A stretch of DNA of 64,000 nucleotides from Baekduia alba (GTDB taxonomy: Bacteria; Actinomycetota; Thermoleophilia; Solirubrobacterales; Solirubrobacteraceae). Both the position numbers and the translations under genes were made by a program. Within the stretch, counting starts at the first letter, position 1; every line of letters starts with the position of its first letter. Under the pieces are notes generated by a model that saw nothing but the letters and a program-made list of their open reading frames with translations, was not told the DNA's origin and did not search any database. The stretch is taken from positions 806,001-870,000 of the forward strand of contig NZ_CP114013.1 of the NCBI RefSeq assembly GCF_028416635.1, in the 5' to 3' direction. Positions 56,938 to 64,000 of this stretch are shown here, one piece after another.

Positions 56938-59136
56938 CTACGCGGCGACCGGGGTCCCCGCGTCGCTGTACGTCTCGCCGGCCTCGGCCTTCTCGACCAG
57001 CGACGCCGGCGGCGCGAAGCGCTCGCCGTACTGCTCGGCCAGCTCACGGGCGCGGGCCACGAAGCCGGCGACGCCGCCCTCGTAACCGTTGATGTACTGG
57101 AGCACGCCGCCCGACCAGGCCGGGAACCCGATGCCGAAGATCGAGCCGATGTTCGCGTCGGCGACCGACTCGATCACGCCCTCGTCACGGCACTTGACGG
57201 TCTCCAGCGCCTCGGCGAAGAGCATGCGCTCCTCCAGGTCCTTCAGCACGATCGTCGACGGATCGTCGACCGGCGGGAACAGCTCGCGCAGCCCCGGCCA
57301 GAGGCCGGCGCGCTTGCCGTCCTCGTAGTTGTAGAACCCGGCGCCGCGCAGCCGGCCCGCGCGACCCTCGGCCAGCATCTTGTCGATGACCGTGAACGCC
57401 GGGTGGTCGACCCACTCGCCGCCCGCGGCCTCGATCGCCTCGCGCGTCGCCTTGCGGACGCGGGCCATCAGCTCGAGGTTCAGCTCGTCGCTGAGCTGGA
57501 GCACGGGCGCGGGGTAGCCGGCCTGCGAGGACGCCTGCTCGATCGTCGGCGCAGGGACGCCCTCCGTCAGCATCGCGATGGCCTCGTTGATGAACGTGCC
57601 GATGACGCGCGAGGTGAAGAAGCCGCGCGAGTCGTTGACGACGATCGGCGTCTTCTTGATGACCTTGGCGACGTCGAGCGCGCGATAGAGCGTCTCGTCG
57701 CTGGTCTGCTCGCCCTTGATGATCTCCAGCAGCGGCATCTTGTCCACCGGGGAGAAGAAGTGCAGCCCGATGAAGTCGGCCGGGCGCGACACGCCTTCGG
57801 CCAGCGTCGTGATCGGCAGCGTCGAGGTGTTGGACCCCAACAACGCGCCCTCGGCGAGGTGCGGCTCGATCTCGGCGAAGACCTGGGCCTTGACGGCCGG
57901 GTCCTCGAAGACGGCCTCGACGACGAGGTCGGCGCCGGCCGCGGCGGCGGGGTCGGTCGTCGGGGTGATCCGCGCCAGCAGCGCGTCGGCGTCCTCCTGC
58001 GAGGACCGGCCGCGCGAGACGGCCTTGTCGACGAGCGTCTTGGAGTAGTCCTTGCCGCGCTCGGCCGCGGCCTGGTCGACGTCCTTGAGCACGACCTCGA
58101 TGCCGGCCTTCGCGCAGACGTAGGCGATCGCGGCGCCCATCATGCCGGCGCCCAGCACGACCGCCTTGGTGGGGGTGAAGCGCTCGACCGAGTCCGGCCG
58201 CCCGCGATCTCCGTTGACCTGCTGGAGGTCGAAGAAGAACGCCTGGATCATGTTCTTGGCCACCTGGCCGGTGGCCAGGTCGGTGAAGTACCGGCCCTCG
58301 ATCTCGATCGCGGTGTCGAAGTCGACCTGGGCGCCCTCGACCGCCGCCGCCATGATGTGGTGGGGCGCCGGGTAGTTCGCGCCCTTGAGCTGCTTGCGCA
58401 GGTTGGCCGGGAACGCCGGCAGGTTCATCGCCAGCTTCGGGTTGGACGGCGTGCCGCCCGGGATCTTGTAGCCCTTGACGTCCCACGGCTGCCCGGCGAA
58501 GTCCTCGCCCTGGGCGTTGATCCACGCCTTGGCGGCCGGCACGAGCTCGTCGCGCGTCGCGACGACCTCGTCGACGAGGCCCATCTCCTTGGCCTGCGCC
58601 GGGCGCTTCTCCTGACCCTGCAGCAGCAGCTGCATCATCGCGTCGACGATGCCGAACATGCGGACCGTGCGCACGACGCCGCCGCCGCCCGGCAGCAGCC
58701 CGAGCTTGACCTCGGGGAAGCCGAGCTTGGCCTTCGGGTCGTCGACGATCACGCGGTGGTGCGTGGCCAGCGCGATCTCCAGGCCGCCGCCCAGGGCGGC
58801 GCCGTTGATCGCCGCGGCGACCGGGACGCCGAGCGTCTCCAGCCGGCGCAGCTGGGCCTTGACCTCGCGGATGCCGACGGCGAACTCCGCGGACTGCTCG
58901 CGCGTGACCGTCTTGAGGTCGTTGAGGTCGCCGCCCGCGAAGAACGTCTTCTTGGCCGACGTCAGGACGACGCCCTTGATGTCGTCCTGCTCGGCCTCCA
59001 GGCGGTCGACGGTCGCGCCCATCGACTCGATGTAGGCGCGGTTCATCGTGTTGGCCGACTGGTTGGGGTCGTCCAGCGTCAGGACGACGATCCCGTCATC
59101 GCCCTTGTCGTACTTGATGGTCGTGGACTCGGCCAT
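56938..59136 (-). CDS. fadB: Multifunctional enoyl-CoA hydratase / 3-hydroxyacyl-CoA dehydrogenase
   Basis: 732 residues. The N-terminal crotonase (1-~200) has KTFFAGGDLNDLKT and AALGGGLEIALATHH with LGFPEVKLGLLPGGGG (two catalytic Glu). A linker is followed by the NAD domain AVVLGAGMMGAAIAYVCAKA and the dehydrogenase C-domain (GLHFFSPVDKMPLLEIIKGE, His-Glu dyad). It carries out the hydration and oxidation steps of fatty-acid beta-oxidation. The fadA stop lies 3 nt upstream, so they form one operon and one complex. Confidence 0.95.
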   Translation of the reverse strand: MAESTTIKYDKGDDGIVVLTLDDPNQSANTMNRAYIESMGATVDRLEAEQDDIKGVVLTSAKKTFFAGGDLNDLKTVTREQSAEFAVGIREVKAQLRRLETLGVPVAAAINGAALGGGLEIALATHHRVIVDDPKAKLGFPEVKLGLLPGGGGVVRTVRMFGIVDAMMQLLLQGQEKRPAQAKEMGLVDEVVATRDELVPAAKAWINAQGEDFAGQPWDVKGYKIPGGTPSNPKLAMNLPAFPANLRKQLKGANYPAPHHIMAAAVEGAQVDFDTAIEIEGRYFTDLATGQVAKNMIQAFFFDLQQVNGDRGRPDSVERFTPTKAVVLGAGMMGAAIAYVCAKAGIEVVLKDVDQAAAERGKDYSKTLVDKAVSRGRSSQEDADALLARITPTTDPAAAAGADLVVEAVFEDPAVKAQVFAEIEPHLAEGALLGSNTSTLPITTLAEGVSRPADFIGLHFFSPVDKMPLLEIIKGEQTSDETLYRALDVAKVIKKTPIVVNDSRGFFTSRVIGTFINEAIAMLTEGVPAPTIEQASSQAGYPAPVLQLSDELNLELMARVRKATREAIEAAGGEWVDHPAFTVIDKMLAEGRAGRLRGAGFYNYEDGKRAGLWPGLRELFPPVDDPSTIVLKDLEERMLFAEALETVKCRDEGVIESVADANIGSIFGIGFPAWSGGVLQYINGYEGGVAGFVARARELAEQYGERFAPPASLVEKAEAGETYSDAGTPVAA

Positions 59137-59139
59137 GGT

Positions 59140-60357
59140 CTAGATCGCCTCCACGACGGTCGCGATGCCCATGCCGCCGCCGACGCAGAGCGTGGCGAGG
59201 CCGTACTGGCCACCCGTTCGGTGAAGCTCGTCGACGAGCGTGCCGAGGATCATGCCGCCGGTCGCGCCGAGCGGGTGGCCCATGGCGATCGCGCCGCCGT
59301 TGACGTTGACCTTGTCCAGGTCGAGCTCCATGTCGCGCACGAAGCGCAGGACGACCGCAGCGAACGCCTCGTTGATCTCGACCAGGTCGAGGTCCTCGGC
59401 GGTGAGGCCGGCCTTGGCGAGCGCCTTCTTGGACGCCGGCGCCGGGCCGGTCAGCATGATCGTCGGGTCGGCGCCGCTCACGGCGGTGGCCAGGATCCGT
59501 GCGCGCGGCGTGAGGCCGAGGTCGTGGCCGACGGCCTCGTTGCCGATCGCCAGCAGCGAGGCGCCGTCGACGATGCCCGAGGAGTTGCCGGGCGTGTGGA
59601 CGTGGTCGATCTTCTCGACCCAGTGGTACTTCTGCAGCGCCACGGCGTCGAAGCCGCCCATCTCGCCCATCGCGGCGAACGAGGGCTTGAGCTTGCCCAG
59701 CGTCTCGACCGTCGTGCCGGCGCGGATGAACTCGTCGTTGTCGAGGACCACGTTCTCGTTGAGGTCCTTGACCGGGACGACCGAGCCGGCGAAGCGGCCC
59801 TCGGCCTGCGCGGTCGCGGCGCGCTCCTGCGAGCGGGCGGCGTAGGCGTCGACGTCGTCGCGCGAGAACTCCTCGATCGTCGCGATGAGGTCGGCGCCGA
59901 CGCCCTGCGGGATGAACGACGTGTCGTAGTTGGTCTCGGGGTCCATCGCCCAGGCGCCGCCGTCGGAGCCCATCGGGACGCGCGACATCGACTCGACGCC
60001 GCCGACGAAGACGAGGTCCTCCCAGCCGGAGGCGACCTTCTGGGCGCCGATGTTCACGGCCTCCAGGCCGGAGGCGCAGAAGCGGTTGAGCTGGACGCCG
60101 GCGACGGTGTCCGGCAGACCGGCCTTGATCGCGGCGGTCTTGGCGATGTCGGCGCCCTGGTCGCCGACGGGGGAGACGCAGCCGAGCACGACGTCGTCGA
60201 CCCGGTTGGGGTCGAGCTTCTCGTTGCGGACGAGCATCTCGTGCATCAGGCCGACCACGAGGTCGACGGGCTTGGTCCCGTGCAAGGAGCCATTGCTCTT
60301 GCCCTTGCCACGCGGGGTCCGGATGGCGTCGAAGACCAACGCCTCTGAGGCTGCCAT
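59140..60357 (-). CDS. fadA: Acetyl-CoA acyltransferase (thiolase)
   Basis: 405 residues. Nucleophile Cys in [16 protein letters not shown], then [16 protein letters not shown] (His) and [15 protein letters not shown] (second Cys) complete the thiolase active site. ATG 60357 follows GAGGA closely. It catalyses the last beta-oxidation step, and is the first gene of the fadA-fadB operon. A TetR gene diverges 85 bp away, and a CATTCA-N4-TGAACG repeat (60408-60423) lies between, suggesting repression lifted by acyl-CoA. Confidence 0.95.
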   Translation of the reverse strand: MAASEALVFDAIRTPRGKGKSNGSLHGTKPVDLVVGLMHEMLVRNEKLDPNRVDDVVLGCVSPVGDQGADIAKTAAIKAGLPDTVAGVQLNRFCASGLEAVNIGAQKVASGWEDLVFVGGVESMSRVPMGSDGGAWAMDPETNYDTSFIPQGVGADLIATIEEFSRDDVDAYAARSQERAATAQAEGRFAGSVVPVKDLNENVVLDNDEFIRAGTTVETLGKLKPSFAAMGEMGGFDAVALQKYHWVEKIDHVHTPGNSSGIVDGASLLAIGNEAVGHDLGLTPRARILATAVSGADPTIMLTGPAPASKKALAKAGLTAEDLDLVEINEAFAAVVLRFVRDMELDLDKVNVNGGAIAMGHPLGATGGMILGTLVDELHRTGGQYGLATLCVGGGMGIATVVEAI

Positions 60358-60407
60358 TCCTCGTTCTCCTCGAAGTCGAAAGCGGGGTCGGGAAGCTACC
60401 ACAGAAA

Positions 60408-60423
60408 CATTCAGTCGTGAACG
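60408..60423. promoter_or_regulatory. Candidate operator CATTCA-GTCG-TGAACG
   Basis: Imperfect 6-4-6 inverted repeat (one mismatch) centred 20-30 bp before the TetR start and about 60 bp before fadA. The TGAA/TTCA halves resemble those bound by TetR-type fatty-acid regulators. It probably controls both divergent genes. Confidence 0.5.
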
Positions 60424-60442
60424 CAAGTAGACTGCGCGCTCG

Positions 60443-61081
60443 ATGGCGACCACACCGTCCAGCCGGCGCAGCCAGGCCGAGCGCTCCGCCGCGACGCGCG
60501 AGGCGCTGCTCGACGCGACGCTCGAGTGCCTCGTCGAGGTCGGCTACGCCAACACGACGACGGCCCGCGTGGCCGAGCGCGCCGGGCTCAGCCGCGGCGC
60601 GCACCTCCATCACTTCCAGACGCGCGACACGCTCCTGGCCGCGGCCGCCGACCACCTCACGCGCCGCCGCGGCGAGCACCTGAGCACGGCCGTCGACGCG
60701 CTACCGCCCAGCGGCCCGGACCGCACGGCCCAGGGCCTGGACCTCATCTTCGACAGCTACAACAACCCGCTCTACCAGGCGACGCTCGACCTCTGGACCC
60801 ACGGCCGCACCGACGAGGAGCTGCGCGGCCACCTGATCCCGATCGAGCGCCAGCTCGACCGCCAGACGGTCGAGCTGTCCAAGCGCCTGTTCCCGGACGC
60901 CGCCGGGCGCCCGGACTTCGAGCGCCTCGTGGAGCTGGCGCTGGCCGCGATCCGCGGGCTCGTCGTGCTCGACACGCTGCACGCCGACGGCGCGCGCGCG
61001 TCCAAGCAGTGGCCCGCGTGCCGCGACCAGCTGGCCGCGCTCTTCGAGGCCTCGCCGCCGGCTACTCCAGCGGTCCGCTGA
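60443..61081 (+). CDS. TetR/AcrR regulator, probable fatty-acid degradation repressor
   Basis: 212 residues. [23 protein letters not shown] and [20 protein letters not shown]. The C-terminal domain ([40 protein letters not shown]) fits TetR_C-type ligand pockets. Its position divergent to fadAB suggests a repressor sensing acyl-CoA. Its 3' end overlaps the broken haloperoxidase gene by 20 nt, tail to tail. Confidence 0.85.
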   Translation: MATTPSSRRSQAERSAATREALLDATLECLVEVGYANTTTARVAERAGLSRGAHLHHFQTRDTLLAAAADHLTRRRGEHLSTAVDALPPSGPDRTAQGLDLIFDSYNNPLYQATLDLWTHGRTDEELRGHLIPIERQLDRQTVELSKRLFPDAAGRPDFERLVELALAAIRGLVVLDTLHADGARASKQWPACRDQLAALFEASPPATPAVR

Positions 61082-62344
61082 CCCCGGCGGCCTTCAGCTC
61101 GGCCCGCGCGATCTGCCGCCCGAGCTCCGCGCTCGTCACGTCGGTCGAGCGCAGGTGGATGCCCTCCCACACGCGCGCGTCGATGTTGTCCTGGGTCGCT
61201 TCGGCCCACTCGGCGTAGGTCCGGTACACGCCGACCGCATTCGGGCTGGTGACCACGATCGGCTTCGCCGGATGCGGGCCGATCAGCGTGCGCAGCGTCT
61301 GCTCGGCCGCGCCCGCGAAGCCCGCGTGCCCGCTCGGGTACTCGGGGTGCAGCGGCGTGCTGATGAGCGGCTTGAACGACGGGTCGTACGGCGTCGCCGG
61401 GTTGCCGTCGTCGACCGTCAGCGCCGTCACCGGACGCCAGCGCAGGTACTTGTACTTGGCCCGTAGATCGCGATCTGCGCGTCGACCAGGACCTTGTTGA
61501 ACAGGGCCACCGTCTTGACGCGCGGGGCGACCGGCCGCGCGGCGCCGACGATCGTCGCGCGGAGGATGGGCGTGAAGCCGCCGACCGACGTCTGCGACCA
61601 GAACCTCGCGATGTCGGTCTGCTCGGGCGTGCGGACCTTCGAGCTCAGCGAGCCGACGGCGTCGATCTCCTGCAGGTCGGCGATCTCGGTCGGCGAGTCG
61701 ATCGCCGGGGGCGGCGGCGCCAGGAACTTCGCGGCGACGTCCTTGATGATGAACGGCTTGGCGTTGCCCTGGCCGGCCTGCACGGCCGGCCCGAAGCTCG
61801 GCGCCGTGGGCCGCCACACGCCGATCGCGGCCGGCGGCGGCGTGAACGGCGCGTTGACGGCCGAGACGTCGAGGCCGTCGCCCTTGCGCGCGGTGACCGC
61901 GGCGGCGGCCGCCTTCACGCCGGCCGCGATGCCGGCCGCCTTGGCCTTGCTGCCGGGCAGCGGGGCCAGCGTGCGGCGCCGCGCGTCGTCGGCGACGGGC
62001 TTGGACGCGGGCAGCAGCTCCACGAGCGCGTCGTGGACTGCGGCGGAGAGCGCGGCGCGCGTGGCGATCTCGCGTCCCGCGGGCGTGAGCGTCTTGGGCA
62101 GGGCGCCGATCGCGGTGTCGGCGGCGCCCCAGGCGATGGCCCAGGTGCGCGTCGCCGTGACCTGGGTGTTGCCGGCGGCGGGGTAGCCGGCGGCGGCGAT
62201 GGCCTGGGCGGACGCGTCGTACCAGACGCCGACGGGGTCCGACGAGGCGGGCGGCGACAACGCTTGGCCGTTGGCCGCGGGCACCGCGACGACCGCTAAG
62301 GCGGCCGCCGCGAGCAGGGGTGAGAGCAGGTGCGTGCGTGACAT
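61062..62344 (-). pseudogene. Vanadium-dependent haloperoxidase/PAP2 family gene with a frameshift
   Basis: The first frame (62344-61427) gives a signal peptide, the helical N-domain and ...RVKTVALFNKVLVDAQIAIY. At about 61462 one base is missing and coding continues in another frame as AKYKYLRWRPVTALTVDDGN, STPLHPEYPSGHAGFAGAAE and ...YAEWAEATQDNIDARVWEGI to the stop at 61062. YPSGHA with later R and H residues is the vanadate/phosphate site. The shift separates the two halves, so no active enzyme is made unless it is a sequencing error or programmed shift. Confidence 0.75.
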
Positions 62345-62369
62345 GGCGGTGCAGCGTAGAGCAAAGTCG

Positions 62370-62516
62370 ATAAAACTGATAGAGAATTAGGAGTTAGGTT
62401 CCGCCTTGACGGGCTTCGGCGCGCCTGGTCGACCGGGACGCTGACGGTCGCGCGCGCGAAGCTCGTCCTGCCCGCGGTGGAGCCGGACAAGTAGACAAAA
62501 CCCATAAAGACGATAG
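62370..62516. repeat. Two copies of ATAAA-N3-GATAG between haloperoxidase and metY
   Basis: ATAAAACTGATAG (62370-62382) and ATAAAGACGATAG (62504-62516) share 10 of 13 bases in an otherwise GC-rich region. The second is enclosed by AAACCC...GGGTTT arms just before metY. They may be binding sites for a sulfur/methionine regulator or paired -10-like elements. Confidence 0.4.
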
Positions 62517-62527
62517 GGTTTGGTGGT

Positions 62528-63841
62528 ATGTCCGACGACGCCGCCATCACCTACCGCCCCGAGACGGTCGCCCTGCACGGCGGCCAGTCGCCCGATCCGA
62601 CGACGAACGCCCGCGCGGTCCCGATCTACCAGACGACGTCCTACGTCTTCGACGACACCGAGCACGCCGCCGACCTGTTCGCGCTGAAGGTGCCGGGCAA
62701 CATCTACTCGCGGATCGCGAACCCGACCTGGGACGTCCTCGAGCAGCGCCTCGCGCAGCTCGAGGGCGGCGTCGGCGCGCTGGTCACCGCGTCCGGCCAG
62801 GCCGCGGTCACCTACTCGGTCCTGAACGTCGCGCGCGCCGGCGACAACATCATCTCGGTCTCGCAGCTCTACGGCGGGACCTACAACCTGTTCGCGCACA
62901 CGCTGCCGCAGTACGGGATCGAGGTGCGCTTCGTCGACGCCGACGACCCGGGCGCGGTCGCGGCGCTGGTCGACGACCGGACGCGACTGGTGTTCGGCGA
63001 GACGATCGGCAACCCGCGGCTCAACGTGCTCGACGTCCCGGCCTGGGCCGAGGCCGCGCACGCCCACGGCCTGCCGTTGATCATCGACAACACGGTCGCG
63101 ACGCCGATCGGCGCGCGCGTCCTGGACCTCGGCGCCGACATCGCGGTGCACTCGCTGACGAAGTTCATCGGCGGCCACGGCACGTCGATCGGCGGCGCGC
63201 TGGTCGACGCCGGGCGCTTCGACTGGGTCGCGCACGGGGCGCGGTTCCCGGGTCTGACGCAGCCGGACCCGTCCTACCACGGCGTGGTGTGGAGCGACGC
63301 GCTCGGCCCCGCCGCCTACATCGGCCGCGCGCGGACGGTCCTGCTGCGCAACACGGGCGCGGCGCTGTCGCCGTTCAACGCGTTCCTGTTCCTGCAGGGG
63401 GTCGAGACGCTGCCGCTGCGGATCGAGCGCCACAACGAGAACGCGCTCAAGATCGCGCGCTGGCTCAAGGAGCACGAGAGCGTCGCGTGGGTCTCCTACC
63501 CCGGGCTGGAGGACGACGCCTACCACGACGTCGCCGGCCGGGTGCTGCAGGGCGGCTACGGCGCGCTCGTGACCTTCGGCGTGGTCGGCGGCCTCGAGTC
63601 GGGCCGGAAGTTCATCGAGTCGCTCGGGCTGTTCAGCCACCTCGCGAACATCGGCGACGCCAAGTCGCTGGCGATCCACAACGCCACGACCACGCACTCC
63701 CAGCTCAACGCCGAGGAGCTCGCGGCGGCCGGCGTGACCGAGGACACCGTCCGACTGTCGGTCGGCATCGAGCACATCGACGACCTGATCGCCGACCTCG
63801 ACCAGGCACTCGCGCACGCGCGCGTGCCGGCGACGGCGTAG
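62528..63841 (+). CDS. metY: O-acetylhomoserine sulfhydrylase (aminocarboxypropyltransferase)
   Basis: 437 residues, PLP enzyme of the Cys/Met metabolism family. It makes homocysteine from O-acetylhomoserine and sulfide. [60 protein letters not shown] and [20 protein letters not shown] (PLP-binding Lys) are diagnostic of MetY rather than MetB/MetC. Start ATG 62528. The metX gene making its substrate begins 25 bp downstream, confirming the pathway. Confidence 0.95.
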   Translation: MSDDAAITYRPETVALHGGQSPDPTTNARAVPIYQTTSYVFDDTEHAADLFALKVPGNIYSRIANPTWDVLEQRLAQLEGGVGALVTASGQAAVTYSVLNVARAGDNIISVSQLYGGTYNLFAHTLPQYGIEVRFVDADDPGAVAALVDDRTRLVFGETIGNPRLNVLDVPAWAEAAHAHGLPLIIDNTVATPIGARVLDLGADIAVHSLTKFIGGHGTSIGGALVDAGRFDWVAHGARFPGLTQPDPSYHGVVWSDALGPAAYIGRARTVLLRNTGAALSPFNAFLFLQGVETLPLRIERHNENALKIARWLKEHESVAWVSYPGLEDDAYHDVAGRVLQGGYGALVTFGVVGGLESGRKFIESLGLFSHLANIGDAKSLAIHNATTTHSQLNAEELAAAGVTEDTVRLSVGIEHIDDLIADLDQALAHARVPATA

Positions 63842-63865
63842 ACCCTGCGCGGGGCGCGGGACGCA

Positions 63866-64000
63866 ATGGCGTCGACCGCGATCGAACGCGCGGGCCAGCG
63901 GGTCGTCCTCTACGGCGAGGACGACCCGCTGGCGCTGGCTTGCGGGCGGACGCTGGCGCCGGTGGAGGTCGCGTACGCGACGTACGGGACGCTGAACGCG
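63866..64000 (+). CDS. metX: Homoserine O-acetyltransferase, 5' end only
   Basis: 45 codons before the window ends: ATG 63866, then LYGEDDPLALACGRTLAPVE and VAYATYGTLNA, the conserved MetX beginning (L.l.sG..L..v.vaY.TyG.Lna). It acetylates homoserine for MetY. The active-site region lies outside the window. Operon with metY. Confidence 0.85.
   Translation, partial: MASTAIERAGQRVVLYGEDDPLALACGRTLAPVEVAYATYGTLNA

Noticed and set aside
56794-60348. Plus-strand open frame of over 1100 codons opposite fadB and fadA
   Set aside because: Mirror frame of two clearly real enzymes; Arg/Asp/Gly-rich without motifs.
62385-62527. SAM riboswitch before metY
   Set aside because: No multi-helix core or conserved SAM-box sequence is visible; only short repeats and a 6-bp stem.

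Overview
The window comes from a very GC-rich chromosome. Gene style suggests an actinobacterium of the class Thermoleophilia (Solirubrobacter, Conexibacter or Baekduia-like). This rests on the GC-saturated coding, many GTG/TTG starts, 4-nt ATGA/GTGA overlaps, large secreted proteins with repeated C..CP modules, and a mix of beta-oxidation, malic enzyme and exopolysaccharide genes. The taxonomic placement is inference. I count about 65 genes or gene remnants, one tRNA, one intact insertion sequence and several strong regulatory palindromes.

Layout. 1-5.2 kb (minus): a simple-sugar ABC importer (lipoprotein, a small secreted barrel-like protein, a double ATPase, two permeases), apparently read from a leaderless promoter. 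5.3-7.1 kb: a gene graveyard holding a broken crotonase, a broken winged-helix regulator and a pyruvate phosphate dikinase fragment. 7.15-9.2 kb: a single large SIR2-domain protein, the best candidate here for an undescribed defence factor, overlapping a metallophosphoesterase tail to tail. 9.8-13.5 kb: a secreted protein, TetR, a drug-type ABC exporter and an SDR. 13.5-15.2 kb: two divergent genes that both lost their 5' ends at one junction. 15.2-19.4 kb: hydrolase, purU, an ArsR-type regulator and an SDR. 19.5-25.3 kb: a giant secreted repeat protein, a coiled-coil transglycosylase, a gluconokinase and a gluconate-permease remnant. 25.4-28.2 kb: a cysteine-free S4 ribosomal protein, a transglutaminase-like protein, a small membrane protein and an IS481-family element inserted exactly at that gene's stop codon.

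28.5-36.5 kb: aldo/keto reductase, thioesterase, deacetylase; a divergent protein-tyrosine-phosphatase/fructosamine-kinase pair (probable protein deglycation operon); an ECF sigma factor; an exported carotenoid oxygenase; an acetyltransferase with no normal start codon. 36.54-36.90 kb is a ~355-bp imperfect inverted repeat. 36.9-43.7 kb: hemW, then an exopolysaccharide/cell-surface set (lipoprotein, Wzy-like polymerase with TPR tail, Ser/Thr-rich surface protein, polyprenyl glycosylphosphotransferase) and a universal stress protein. 43.7-47.4 kb: subtilase, tadA, tRNA-Ser(CGA), and a SURNod19-cupredoxin protein sharing a double TetR operator with a divergent TetR gene. 48.2-53.9 kb: GT2-GtrA and GT39-type glycosyltransferases, a GMC oxidoreductase, and an RsbW-like kinase behind a SigB-like promoter.

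54.0-64.0 kb: malic enzyme with ACT domain; a MarR/cupin divergent pair with paired operators; carbonic anhydrase; a fadB-fadA operon with its divergent TetR; a frameshifted vanadium haloperoxidase; and metY followed by the start of metX.

Three themes stand out. Many divergent regulator-target pairs have visible operators. There are at least seven decayed or frameshifted genes. The accessory content is low apart from the SIR2 gene and one IS.
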